Shown piece by piece: positions 8,322 to 17,714 of a stretch of DNA of 32,164 nucleotides. The DNA lies in contig JAJXSS010000004.1 in assembly GCA_021784455.1 (NCBI GenBank), positions 1 through 32,164 of the forward strand, read 5' to 3'. Each line of letters begins with the position of its first letter. Positions within the stretch are counted from its first letter, which is position 1. Under the pieces are notes generated by a model that was not told where the DNA came from, ran no database searches, and was given only the letters and a program-made list of their open reading frames with translations. The position numbers were made by a program, and so were the translations under genes. Source of the stretch: Planctomycetota bacterium. GTDB taxonomy: Bacteria > Planctomycetota > Phycisphaerae > Phycisphaerales > Phycisphaeraceae.

Positions 8322-10421
8322 TCAGAGGTAGAGGTCGGCCAGCAGATGGCCCCGGGGCGGAAGGTCGGCGGCCAGCATACCACCCTGCAGGGCCACGGGC
8401 CGGCCGGTCCAGAAATCGCGCAGGCGCAGCTTGCGGCCGGCCAGGCCCAACTCGGCCAGGCTGGTGGCGAGGGTTTGCGGGGCCTGGTCCCAGTTGAACA
8501 GGCCCACCGTGGCGGCGATGCCGTGCTGGCGACGTGTGCGGCTGGCGGGCTCGTGCAGGCGCAGCAGGATGCGCGGCAGTGGCCGGCCGAAGAAGGCCGC
8601 CCGGTCGGGCACGAGCACCCGGCCGCCCTGGTCGCAGCGCTGCGACAGCCGGCGGTAGTCGCGCATCATGGCGGGGGTGAATTTCTCCAGGGCCCCGGAA
8701 ATGTCGATCATCCCCGCGGTCAGATAGCCCACGGCGCAGCGGAAGCGGCGCTCGTGGTCGGGGTACTGCGGGGCGCCCATGAAGCTGTCCATGTCGGCGT
8801 ACCAGGTGCGCCGGCCACAGGCGCCCAGCGAAGCCAGCAGCCAGGAGCAGTTGGCGATGTGGTTTTCCCAGCCACCGTGATCGATGTCGGTGCCGGCGCG
8901 GAAGGCATCGCAGCCGTCGACGGCCAGGAAGGGATTGCCCAGCGGGCACGAGACGCAGTGCAGGAAGTAACCTTGCGGCCCCAGTTCGCGGCGGATCAGG
9001 TTGAGCAGCCAGCGCCGCCACTGGATGTGGGTGCCGCCGCCCTGGTAAACCAGGTCCGGGGCATCGAAGGCCCAGGAAAAGAAATCGAGCTTGATGCCCG
9101 CGAAGCCCCAGTCGTGGATGACGGTGCGCAGGGTCTTTGCGATGAACTGGCGCACCCCCGGAACCGAGTAATCGGGGTGCAGGTCGCCGACGTGGGCGAT
9201 GGGCTGGCCGGCGGCGTTGCGCGCGATCCAGTCCGGATGATCGCGTGAAATGGGGCCGCCGATGTCCATGCGCGGTGTCCACCAGATGGCCGGGGTCAGC
9301 CCCGCCTTGCGGCATTCCGCGACGAAGCGCTGCGGTCCGCCCGGGAAACGCGTCTTGTCCCAGGTGGCGCCGGTGTCGGGGTAGTAGGCATCGAGATAGC
9401 CCCAGGACAGATGCGGCGGATGGGCGGGCTGGTAGCCATGGTCGATCTGGAAGATGCCCCCCTTCTGGGCCTTGGCCGCCAGGCGGATGCGTTTCAGGCA
9501 GTCGGCCTCCGACAGGCCGGTATAGATGCCATAGTTCCAGGTGCAATAGACCGGCCGGTGATCCAGCACGCTGTGCGCACCGGCAAAGCGCTGGCGGTAA
9601 AGCTTCACCAGTTCATCCAGGTAGGTGTCGTAGATGCGGTCCAGGGGCGCCTCACACAGCAGGAAAAACGTGGATTCCAGAGCCAGCGTCTGGCCGGAGG
9701 CAACCTCTTCGCGGGCGGCGCCGTTCCAGAAGAAGGCGCTGCGGTATTCCAGCATGCGGCCGGGAGCGGCGGGCAGGCCCAGTTGCCACGATGGGGCATG
9801 GCGCTCCTGAGTGGCGGCGCCTTCGACCAGCCAGCGGTCGTGCTCGGTGCGGCCGATCACCAGGGCCGGCATGGGGCCCAGCCCCTGGCGGCCGAAGCAG
9901 CGCGGCTCCTGGGGCAGCGGGCGCAGGAACGGGTACGTCTGCCGCGACTGGGGCAGGTTCTCGTAGCGCAGATTCTCCGAGTGCGCAAAGACGGGCAGGC
10001 CACGGCCGGCAAGCTGCGGGCCGCCAGCCCCCTCACGCACTTGGAACCCGTAGCCATCGAACCGGAACGGCCGCTGGCCGCGGTTGACCAGGCTCGGCCG
10101 GATCCAGATGCCCCCACCGGCGGGCGACCGGCCGGCCTCGAAGTGGGCTTCCAGGCCGGGGGCGAGCTTGATCCGCCAGCACATCCGGCCGGAAGAACTG
10201 CGCCTCTGCTGCAGGCGCGTGCCCACCAGGCTCTGGTCGCCGGCCTGGAGATAGAACTGCAGGCCGAACCACCCGCCCCCGGAATTGCCCCCGGAATTGC
10301 CCCCGGAACGGCCGCTGGAAGTTTTCGCGATGCCCCTGCCGGTCTCTTGGATATCGAAGACCCCCTCCGTCGCGTGCAGGTGCAGCTTCAAACCCATCGT
10401 CTTGACGCGTTGCTGGTCCAT
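8322..10421 (-). CDS. GH36-like (clan GH-D) alpha-galactosidase family protein
   Basis: KGGIFQIDHGYQ, GLTPAIWWTPRMD, WGFAGIKLDFFSWAFD (nucleophile-type KLDF), FRAGTDID; ATG at 10421 with GGGAGC Shine-Dalgarno. ORF-track extension to 10610 is not needed. Confidence 0.8.
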   Translation of the reverse strand: MDQQRVKTMGLKLHLHATEGVFDIQETGRGIAKTSSGRSGGNSGGNSGGGWFGLQFYLQAGDQSLVGTRLQQRRSSSGRMCWRIKLAPGLEAHFEAGRSPAGGGIWIRPSLVNRGQRPFRFDGYGFQVREGAGGPQLAGRGLPVFAHSENLRYENLPQSRQTYPFLRPLPQEPRCFGRQGLGPMPALVIGRTEHDRWLVEGAATQERHAPSWQLGLPAAPGRMLEYRSAFFWNGAAREEVASGQTLALESTFFLLCEAPLDRIYDTYLDELVKLYRQRFAGAHSVLDHRPVYCTWNYGIYTGLSEADCLKRIRLAAKAQKGGIFQIDHGYQPAHPPHLSWGYLDAYYPDTGATWDKTRFPGGPQRFVAECRKAGLTPAIWWTPRMDIGGPISRDHPDWIARNAAGQPIAHVGDLHPDYSVPGVRQFIAKTLRTVIHDWGFAGIKLDFFSWAFDAPDLVYQGGGTHIQWRRWLLNLIRRELGPQGYFLHCVSCPLGNPFLAVDGCDAFRAGTDIDHGGWENHIANCSWLLASLGACGRRTWYADMDSFMGAPQYPDHERRFRCAVGYLTAGMIDISGALEKFTPAMMRDYRRLSQRCDQGGRVLVPDRAAFFGRPLPRILLRLHEPASRTRRQHGIAATVGLFNWDQAPQTLATSLAELGLAGRKLRLRDFWTGRPVALQGGMLAADLPPRGHLLADLYL
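10276..10308 (-). repeat. In-frame 12-bp minisatellite (CCCCCGGAATTG) encoding (S)GGNSGGNSGGG
   Basis: cccccggaattgcccccggaattgcccccggaa inside the GH36-like CDS. Confidence 0.7.
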
Positions 10422-10470
10422 TATCAAAGCTCCCAACGAGCCACCACCACCCCGCCCCCGCCCCGGAAAG

Positions 10471-10530
10471 GGGAGCGGTCTTGGTTCGACACAGTCACAG
10501 GACCGCTCCACTTCCGGGGACGGTCGCGGC
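10471..10530. repeat. Dispersed intergenic repeat, copy 1 (GGGAGCGGTCTTGG-N35-ACGGTCGCGGC)
   Basis: Ends match copy 2 at 31012-31069 with nearly equal spacing; internal 9-bp inverted repeat GGAGCGGTC/GACCGCTCC (10472-10480/10501-10509). Confidence 0.65.
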
Positions 10531-10540
10531 GCGTTGGCCT

Positions 10541-13500
10541 TTATTCCAGGGTAATGAGGCGGAAGTCGTGAGTTTTCACGGTCAGGCCGCCCACACGATC
10601 GCCGGCGCAATTCAGGGGTTTCTGGGTTTCATCATCCACCACCTTGGCCCCCGCACGAGCCCCCGGCACGACAATATCCGTGTGGATGTCCGTAGGGCCG
10701 GGATTGACGATCACCAGCGTCAGACGCCTGGAATCGACGAGCTGATAGGCCGTGATGAGCAGTCCCGGCTGCGTGGCGGTTGCGGTCCCCTGCGAGCGCC
10801 AGTAGGGCACCCACACGGCGGACTCATCCAGAATCCCGGCCCGGCGGAGAATGGCCATGCCGCGTTGATCCCCATCCTCGCCAAACACCCCGCAGTCGTG
10901 CAGCAGGGCCATGGCCAGCACCGTGCGGGCGCGGGGATCGGTGAAGTTGATGGGAATGTTCTCCACCACCTGCACCGGGATGCCCGAGAACTTGCCGATC
11001 TGCATGCGGAAGCGGTCCACCCCCCAGGCACTGAACATGTCGTCATCCGCCGATTCCAGGTACAGCGACTCCCAGGCATTCATGCGGCTGAGCCAGGGCA
11101 CCTGGTACACGGCGCCGGGGGCATAGCAGTTGTTGGTGTCGGGAACGCCCAGGTCCTGCACGATGCGGGCGATGCGCTGGTAGAAGGCCCGCACCATGAA
11201 GATGTTCATGCGCGGCTGGGGGCGGCCTTCATCATCGAGGTACATTTCACCCTTATCCATCGAACTGCCGGCGCGCAGGGAACCCCAATCCCACCAATAG
11301 CCGCCGGCTCCGGTGTTCTTGGCCAGCAGGTAGAAGTAGTAGGCCTCGAAGTCGTAGCCGCTCTGGACGCACGGATCCTTGCTCAGAATGGCCCGCTGCT
11401 CGGGCAGCGGCCAGACCGGGTTGCCCTTGTCATCCTTGTAGCCCAGCAGGGAAGCATCGGGGTGGATGGCCGGATTGGTCACCCCCGTCCATTCCCCGGA
11501 GAAGACCCGGTTCTCCGGTTGCAGGTAGCCGATCATGTCCACGGCGCGGTACGCGCCGTACTCGTGGCCCTTGACCAGAAGCCAGCGGCCATCGGGCGCC
11601 CGGGGGGGATTGGGCAGCAGCGCGCACTGGCCGGGATAGGGCTTGCCCTTGTAATAGAACGGTTTGCCGGCGATCCAGTTCTGCCACTGCTCATCATTCA
11701 GCGGGAAAACGTGCACCCCGATGGTGCCCCACCAGGAGGCCCCGCCGATGTGCATCCGGTTGCTCCACTGCATTTCCCGGGCATCCGCGGGCAGCGGCTT
11801 GGTGGGCACGGCCATCACGGCAAAGCGGATGTGCCGCGGATGGTCGATAACCACCGGCTGGTTGAAAATGTCGATGCGCAGTTCGGTGGCATCCTTGGTT
11901 TTGACCAGGAAGATGTGCGGCTTGTGCGGGTCGATCCAGTAGCCCTCGTAGCTGTCCGTGTACCAGTACAGGCCGCGTTCGCCATCACCCACGTACATGA
12001 TGTAGGGGCGCAGGGAGCGCTGGGAGAGGTTGTTCCACAACTCGCCGGGCTTGGGATTGCCCGTCCAGGGGTGGTCCTTCTGGTACAGCACTACGCTGTC
12101 GCGCGGGGTGTAGGCGAAGCAGGTGTCGGCCGGATCGGTGATGGGGATGCGCAGCTCCAGACGGTCCAGGGAAACCGTGCCATTGGGCACGATGTCCATA
12201 TTGACCAGGTACTGCCCGGTGTAGTCGGCCTGGCCGTGCAGCTTGAAGGTCAGGCCCGCGAGGTGGCTTTGGGCTGATCCGCTGATCTTGGTGGGCAGGT
12301 CGGAGGGCGTCCAGGCAAAGGGCTTGTCGGCGGCGCCCAACGTCACGGTCCGCCCGTTTTGCGTCGCCACCAGGGTCATGGGCCCGGCCAGGATGTTCTG
12401 CCCGGCCGCGGGCGGGACCAGTTTGCTCTGGATGCCCGCCACCAGCCCCGTGTCGGTGAGTTTGACGCGGTCGCCGACGGTCTCGAAGGTGTCCGGGGCG
12501 GCCTTGATGGGGGTGTACGGCCGGACGACTTCGTGTTCCAGACCGCCCTTGAAGCTCTGGAAGGGAAATGTTTTCTGCTCGAAGGTGTCCTTCCGGGTCA
12601 CCAGGGGCTTGCCGGCGCCATCCTGGATTTCCATGGTGATGTCGTAATGACCCTCGGCCAGCGGGGGGAAGTCGAATTTCAGCTTGGCGGCACCGTCGGG
12701 GTCGAAGGGCACCGTATTGCGGCCGATGAGGCCCGCGCCCGGCGGGCCAAACCAGGCACTGAGGTATTTGGCCTCGTGGGCCAGCTTGGGGTCCAGACCG
12801 AGGATGCCGACATCGGCCGAGACGATCAGTTTGTGGAAACTGGGCAGGTAGGCAAATTGCAGCTTGGGGTGGGCGGGTTTGCGGGTGACGCTGAGGTTCT
12901 TGATGTAGCCCTGGACATCGGGATTCTGGCTTCTCCACAGGGTCAGGTCATTCCGGTAATAGAGGGCACCCGTGTCGGCATCCGTGACCTGGAGATAGAC
13001 CCGGTTATTGCGGCCGTTACGGGGATCCTCCAGGGCCAGCCCGGTAGCCTTGATCTGGATCTGGCGGGAGGCGCCGGGGGCTACCGTGACGGGATCGGTG
13101 CGGTCCAGCAGCACTTTGCCGTCGGCGGCCACGATCTTGGCGGCCACCTTGAGCCGGATGTCCTTGGCCTGCGGGTTGAACACGTGGAAGGCCAGATCCG
13201 GATTGCCATCCATCCAGTCGCCCACGCCGGTGAATTGCACCGCGGCGGCCTTGGAATCAAAGATCACTTCGGGGAAGCTCGGAAAGTCCAGCCAGGTGGC
13301 CGGGGCCCAGGTCCAATAGCTGCCGCCGGAATCCTGGGCCGACACGAGCTGCATGACCCAGTGAGTGCCATCCTGGATGTGCGATGTGCCCAGGCTCTTG
13401 AGCGGGATGGCGATCTCCTGCTCCCAATAACTGGCGGTGAAGTGCGACTTGGCGATGGCCCCGGTGTCGTAGTCAAAGCCCATCTGGCCGATGGACCAGC

Positions 13501-14038
13501 GCACTTTCTGATCGATGACCACATCCCAGGGATTGGTCATGAACTTGTAAAAGTACCCCGACACCGCTTTGGCCCGGCCGATGTTGCAGATCTCGATCTC
13601 GGTGTGGTCATCCCAGAGAATGGCGCCGCCGGCCGCCTCTTTGTCCAGCTTGTTCTTGACCGCCGCACGCAACGAGCCCTTGGGATAGACCGGATAGCGA
13701 AAGGCGAGGTAGAGGTTCTGGTCATCGTAGCCCACGTACCACACCGGCTGGAGGAACTGCGGCAGGGACATGCTCTCGTTGAGATTGGGAAAGCCGGTGA
13801 TGGCGGCGGCGCTCTGCCATTCGCCCGGCTCGATCCGGCCGTCGATGGTGGGCGGATGGACCATTTTGGGGATGCGCAGCACGGGGACCTCCTGGGGGGG
13901 CGCGGCCGAAACCGGCACGTTCAGACCCAGCAGGGCGGCCGTTGCCATCGCCAACAGGATTCGACGGGGACCGGAGAACTGAAGATGGGACAAAGCCACT
14001 ACCCACTTCGCCGGCTCGCGCAGGGAAGGCCAAGACAT
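10541..14038 (-). CDS. Large exported DUF6067-like (putative glycoside hydrolase) protein with N-terminal CBM9-like domain
   Basis: Signal peptide-like ILLAMATAALLGLNVPVSA; PTIDGRIEPGEWQSAAAITGF CBM9-like start; shares domain layout and motifs with the 17715-20696 protein. ATG at 14038 with GAGGTG upstream. Confidence 0.7.
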   Translation of the reverse strand: MSWPSLREPAKWVVALSHLQFSGPRRILLAMATAALLGLNVPVSAAPPQEVPVLRIPKMVHPPTIDGRIEPGEWQSAAAITGFPNLNESMSLPQFLQPVWYVGYDDQNLYLAFRYPVYPKGSLRAAVKNKLDKEAAGGAILWDDHTEIEICNIGRAKAVSGYFYKFMTNPWDVVIDQKVRWSIGQMGFDYDTGAIAKSHFTASYWEQEIAIPLKSLGTSHIQDGTHWVMQLVSAQDSGGSYWTWAPATWLDFPSFPEVIFDSKAAAVQFTGVGDWMDGNPDLAFHVFNPQAKDIRLKVAAKIVAADGKVLLDRTDPVTVAPGASRQIQIKATGLALEDPRNGRNNRVYLQVTDADTGALYYRNDLTLWRSQNPDVQGYIKNLSVTRKPAHPKLQFAYLPSFHKLIVSADVGILGLDPKLAHEAKYLSAWFGPPGAGLIGRNTVPFDPDGAAKLKFDFPPLAEGHYDITMEIQDGAGKPLVTRKDTFEQKTFPFQSFKGGLEHEVVRPYTPIKAAPDTFETVGDRVKLTDTGLVAGIQSKLVPPAAGQNILAGPMTLVATQNGRTVTLGAADKPFAWTPSDLPTKISGSAQSHLAGLTFKLHGQADYTGQYLVNMDIVPNGTVSLDRLELRIPITDPADTCFAYTPRDSVVLYQKDHPWTGNPKPGELWNNLSQRSLRPYIMYVGDGERGLYWYTDSYEGYWIDPHKPHIFLVKTKDATELRIDIFNQPVVIDHPRHIRFAVMAVPTKPLPADAREMQWSNRMHIGGASWWGTIGVHVFPLNDEQWQNWIAGKPFYYKGKPYPGQCALLPNPPRAPDGRWLLVKGHEYGAYRAVDMIGYLQPENRVFSGEWTGVTNPAIHPDASLLGYKDDKGNPVWPLPEQRAILSKDPCVQSGYDFEAYYFYLLAKNTGAGGYWWDWGSLRAGSSMDKGEMYLDDEGRPQPRMNIFMVRAFYQRIARIVQDLGVPDTNNCYAPGAVYQVPWLSRMNAWESLYLESADDDMFSAWGVDRFRMQIGKFSGIPVQVVENIPINFTDPRARTVLAMALLHDCGVFGEDGDQRGMAILRRAGILDESAVWVPYWRSQGTATATQPGLLITAYQLVDSRRLTLVIVNPGPTDIHTDIVVPGARAGAKVVDDETQKPLNCAGDRVGGLTVKTHDFRLITLE

Positions 14039-14228
14039 CAAGCACCTCGACGTGATGCGGGCAGTTCCGGACAGCGGCGAAGGCTTGCGATGGCCTTCGA
14101 GAACACGCCTGGCGGAACCGACTGATTGAATAAGTATACGATGGCCGGACCAAAAGCAAGCATATTGTGCGCAAGGCTTGGGAGAGCCGGTACAGGTTAA
14201 GCCGGCCTCGGGCCAGCCACGCCCGGAA

Positions 14229-14280
14229 GGAGCGGTCTCTAACTCGATGGGGAAGACTGCGTCGTCACACGCGAGGCTCG
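14229..14280. repeat. Possible degenerate copy of the dispersed intergenic repeat
   Basis: GGAGCGGTCT left end and CGTCACACGCGAGGCTCG right end (13/18 identical to CCTCACGGTCGCGGCTCG at 31055-31072). Confidence 0.35.
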
Positions 14281-14292
14281 TTGAATGGTTGA

Positions 14293-14315
14293 ACCCCCGG
14301 CCGTGGTCCGGGGGT
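14293..14315. promoter_or_regulatory. GC-rich hairpin ACCCCCGG-CCGTGGT-CCGGGGGT
   Basis: Perfect 8-bp arms with 7-nt loop in a gene-poor gap. Confidence 0.45.
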
Positions 14316-14355
14316 GGTCGCCACCGGGCCTAACTAACTATCAGGTGTTTAAGGT

Positions 14356-14535
14356 TTATTGCTCTTCATTCCGGGGCAAATCGGCAAGTTTCCCGTCCTT
14401 GGTCCAGGCCATCATCTGGGTACTTGGGCAATCTACATGCCCGCCGGCCGCCGCGCAGCCGGTCCGGAGACAACCGAACAAATAAAACTCGCTTCCGCCC
14501 GGGCCATTCTTCTTGACTTCTGCCGGCGGACGGGG
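14356..14535 (-). pseudogene. Possible decayed gene, C-terminal remnant resembling planctomycete prepilin-type proteins
   Basis: Minus-strand frame from stop to stop reads PRPPAEVKKNGPGGSEFYLFGCLRTGCAAAGGHVDCPSTQMMAWTKDGKLADLPRNEEQ*; no start codon before the Met-Met near its end; upstream frame-shifted segment SNIKAGIVNGGKGKFTYLSEEACDRLLEHVRYCVFHHQL. Confidence 0.35.
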
Positions 14536-14880
14536 TTAATTGATGGTGGAAGACACAGTATCGAACGTGTTCCAGGAGGCGATCGCAAGCTTCCTCCGAC
14601 AGATACGTGAACTTCCCCTTTCCGCCATTCACTATGCCAGCTTTGATGTTCGACGAAACAGCCGACTGGGGTTGTGGCGTTGCTGAACGGGCATTCCGCG
14701 CTCGGCGCCTGGAGGTGCGCGGACAGTGAGCGCGGGGTCGAGCCCCGGCGAGACTATCCAAATCACCGGCAGGGGATGGAAACCGACCTTCAACCTCCGC
14801 AAGTTCTGATATCAGGGAGCATGTGAATTCGGAAGATCAAAAGTCAAATCGACAGCCATCTTCGAGAAAGGAGCGGCCTT

Positions 14881-15783
14881 ATGTTTGTGAAGACTCAGAT
14901 GATGTGCGGCCTCACGGTCTTGGCGACGGTGGCCTTGGGCAGCGAGTTGGCCCAGGCGGCGGCGGTCAACTTGTTCGACGCGACCACTGCCCCGGGCGGG
15001 ATCTATGTTGGGGCTGATAACGGGGCATCTTGGCCAGGCAATGCCGTCTCCTCAGGCACGGCCAATTACCCATCGGAGTTGGGCAGCACCCCGTCGGTCG
15101 TGGATGGAAACCCCACCACCTACTGGCTGGGCAATTCCCAAGGGGGGGATAACCTTGGTCTGAATCTGGGAATTGTTGCCGGTCACTACACCGACAACAC
15201 TGCCAGCACGTTTGTTCAAAACACCTTCGGGCAGATTGCCACCATCCGCATCTGGTCCTACCAATGGAGTTACGCCTATCCTGACACCAGCACGTATTGG
15301 CAGCAGTATCCCGGCGCCTTGAAGGTTGTCTATGCCACAGGTAATGGCGGTTGGACGAACGCTTATACTTTCGGCAGCGCCAGCTCCCCCAATAATCCGG
15401 ACCTGGCCACCGGCGGATTCTGGAACGCCACCACCATTACCGCCATCAACGGCAGCACGCCGACCTTGATCAGCGACCAGACCAACTACCCCGGCTATGT
15501 CGCTCTCGGGGCCAGTGCGTTCGTCAATGGCGGCACCACGGTTGATATGGGCAACGACGGCGTCCATGGCGAGGAATATGCCAACTACGCGGACGTGAGT
15601 GTGGCGATTCCGGCCGGGGCGACGGCCGTAGTTCTGGAGTTCGGTGCCATGGACTATAACGGCGGCGGTGCCAATATCGACGTGAATGATGTCCAGGCCT
15701 TCGCGCCCGTCCCCGAACCGGCCTCGCTGGCCCTGCTGGCGGCCGGTGGTCTGCTGCTGCTGCTGATGCGTCGGCGGGCTTGA
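14881..15783 (+). CDS. PEP-CTERM sorting domain protein (possible discoidin-like ectodomain)
   Basis: GAAAGGAGCGGCCTT-ATG; signal peptide; [37 protein letters not shown]-terminus. Confidence 0.9.
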   Translation: MFVKTQMMCGLTVLATVALGSELAQAAAVNLFDATTAPGGIYVGADNGASWPGNAVSSGTANYPSELGSTPSVVDGNPTTYWLGNSQGGDNLGLNLGIVAGHYTDNTASTFVQNTFGQIATIRIWSYQWSYAYPDTSTYWQQYPGALKVVYATGNGGWTNAYTFGSASSPNNPDLATGGFWNATTITAINGSTPTLISDQTNYPGYVALGASAFVNGGTTVDMGNDGVHGEEYANYADVSVAIPAGATAVVLEFGAMDYNGGGANIDVNDVQAFAPVPEPASLALLAAGGLLLLLMRRRA

Positions 15784-15875
15784 GGCGTTCCAGCGACGAG
15801 GCCGCCCGCCCGACGCGAAACAAGAAAAAGCAATGAATTTCAAATCTCGATCACGTTGACGAAAGGAGAAGTCTT

Positions 15876-16595
15876 ATGCTTACGAAGAATCAGGTGGCGT
15901 ATGGACTAGCAGCTTTGCTGCTGGTGGCCGTGGTTGGAATCGCGGCCGGTCCTGCACTGGGGGCGGTGATGGCACCGGCGCTGCCTGGCGGAGCAACCAA
16001 CGTTTTCTATGGCACCTTCGCCAACGCTGGCCCCGGCATGTCGGGCGGAAGCATCTCGTGGATCAACGATAACGATCTCTCCCAATACGTTTATGGCACG
16101 ACGATCCAACCGGCCATCTTTGCGGAAACCTCGCCGACCGATGTCAGCGGCCCTGGCCCGAACCCCAGCACCCTGTTCGGCCCGATCAATCTCATCCGCG
16201 TGTGGGTCTGGCAGGACCTCGTGGACAATTACCCCCCGGGCTGGGTGGTGGCGCCAACCAGCATCACCATCAAATCCGACTACACCGGCGGAAACGACAC
16301 CGATTACTACACCATTACCGCCAACAACTTTGCCACCACCATCGGGACCTTTACCCCGACGTGGGTTGACTACGGAGTAGCCAGCGGCAACTATCACTAC
16401 CTGTATGCCGATATCCCGGTGAGCATCGCTCCGACCAACGCCGTTTACCTGAATCTGGGCACACCCAGCGGCGCCAGCGGAGAGTTTCTGGTCCCGGAAA
16501 TCCAGGCGGCCAACGTCCCCGAACCGGCCTCCTTGGCCCTGCTGGCGGCCGGTGGCCTGCTCCTGCTGGGCCGGCGGCGGGCGGTACACCACTGA
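15876..16595 (+). CDS. PEP-CTERM sorting domain protein, paralogue of preceding gene
   Basis: GAAAGGAGAAGTCTT-ATG; signal peptide; [24 protein letters not shown]-terminus. Confidence 0.9.
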   Translation: MLTKNQVAYGLAALLLVAVVGIAAGPALGAVMAPALPGGATNVFYGTFANAGPGMSGGSISWINDNDLSQYVYGTTIQPAIFAETSPTDVSGPGPNPSTLFGPINLIRVWVWQDLVDNYPPGWVVAPTSITIKSDYTGGNDTDYYTITANNFATTIGTFTPTWVDYGVASGNYHYLYADIPVSIAPTNAVYLNLGTPSGASGEFLVPEIQAANVPEPASLALLAAGGLLLLGRRRAVHH

Positions 16596-16666
16596 ACGCC
16601 GGATACACCGCAGGACTGTTGTCTGAAGGTCCCGGCAACCAGGGGAGATGGACAGGGAGCACAGCC

Positions 16667-17644
16667 ATGAGGCCCTCCATCATCACCGATCTGGTTCCGA
16701 CCCCGCGGTCGGGAAAGGGGCACCCTGCCGAGGTAGCGGGCCCTGCTCGGGCCGGTTTTACCCTGATCGAGCTTTTGGTGGTGATCTCCATCATCGCTCT
16801 GCTGGTGGCCCTGTTGCTGCCGGCCCTGAGCCAGGCCCGCACGGCTGCCCGCCGCGCCGAGTGCGCCAGCAACCAGCGGCAGATCTTCATCGCCACCGCT
16901 ACTTACGCCACCGATAACCGCGATTACCTGCCCGGCTGCAGCGCCTTTCAATGCGTCCACGGCGCGGACTACATGACGTCGTACAGCGCCTATCCGTGGG
17001 AATTTGCCGATACCGATTTCTGGATGAGTACTCCCATACTGCCTCCCGGTGTTGTCTGGTCTCAGACCGTGCGCTGGTACGGCGTGGGGGTGCTCATTGG
17101 CCAGCGCTACCTGCCCCCCACCTCGGTGGTGGCTTGCCCTGACTTTGTCTCGCCCACCAACGAAAACTTCACCCACAGCAATGGCGCGTTCATTTTGCCC
17201 CAGGCCGTGGCCAAGAGCACCCAGGCCAACGGCTCCATCGACCCCAATCAGGTCTGGATCAACGCCGGCACCAACCAGGGTTCGTACGTGCTCGACACGG
17301 TGCCCTACTATCAGCCCGATGCCACCAACCTGTCCAAGGGGCGTATCAACCAGCCTGGCCGCAACGGCGGCTTCTGGTCACCCGGGGGCGCCTATGCGGT
17401 GCCGCACATCACGGCCCTGATTCAGTGCCTGAGCACGTGGGCCTACGTCAACCCGCAACCCGCCACCGTCACCCACGAAATGGCGGGTGTCAACACGGCC
17501 TACATCGACGGCCACGTGCAGTGGACGCCGCTGACCCCCGATGTCTGGCAGGTGTTCAACAGCCTGGGCTTCCCGGCCAGCAATGCTGGTGAGATGGGCG
17601 GTCGCTATACGTTTTTCCCCTATGCCACCCTGCTGGCTCAATGA
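16667..17644 (+). CDS. Prepilin-type N-terminal cleavage/methylation domain protein
   Basis: [44 protein letters not shown] and C-terminal [11 protein letters not shown] typical of planctomycete pseudopilin-like proteins; ATG at 16667. Confidence 0.9.
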   Translation: MRPSIITDLVPTPRSGKGHPAEVAGPARAGFTLIELLVVISIIALLVALLLPALSQARTAARRAECASNQRQIFIATATYATDNRDYLPGCSAFQCVHGADYMTSYSAYPWEFADTDFWMSTPILPPGVVWSQTVRWYGVGVLIGQRYLPPTSVVACPDFVSPTNENFTHSNGAFILPQAVAKSTQANGSIDPNQVWINAGTNQGSYVLDTVPYYQPDATNLSKGRINQPGRNGGFWSPGGAYAVPHITALIQCLSTWAYVNPQPATVTHEMAGVNTAYIDGHVQWTPLTPDVWQVFNSLGFPASNAGEMGGRYTFFPYATLLAQ

Positions 17645-17714
17645 GGTGCTCTGGCGGTCTGATACCGCGACCGGGTTTCCCCCGACGTTTCCAAGCTCTG
17701 CCACAAAGGGGCCG

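Noticed and set aside
6699-9248. 849-aa plus-strand ORF across the GH95/GH36-like genes
   Set aside because: Spans two genuine minus-strand genes and their junction; low-complexity antisense translation.
8322-10610. Longer GH36-like start at 10610
   Set aside because: The extra 63 residues run through the intergenic repeat and are low complexity; the ATG at 10421 has a good Shine-Dalgarno.
12359-14125. 588-aa plus-strand ORF opposite the CBM9/DUF6067-like gene
   Set aside because: Antisense artefact of high GC; no domain motifs.
14700-14760. tRNA-like T-arm (gcggggtcgagccccggc)
   Set aside because: Loop does not match TTCRANY and no acceptor or anticodon arms could be paired around it.
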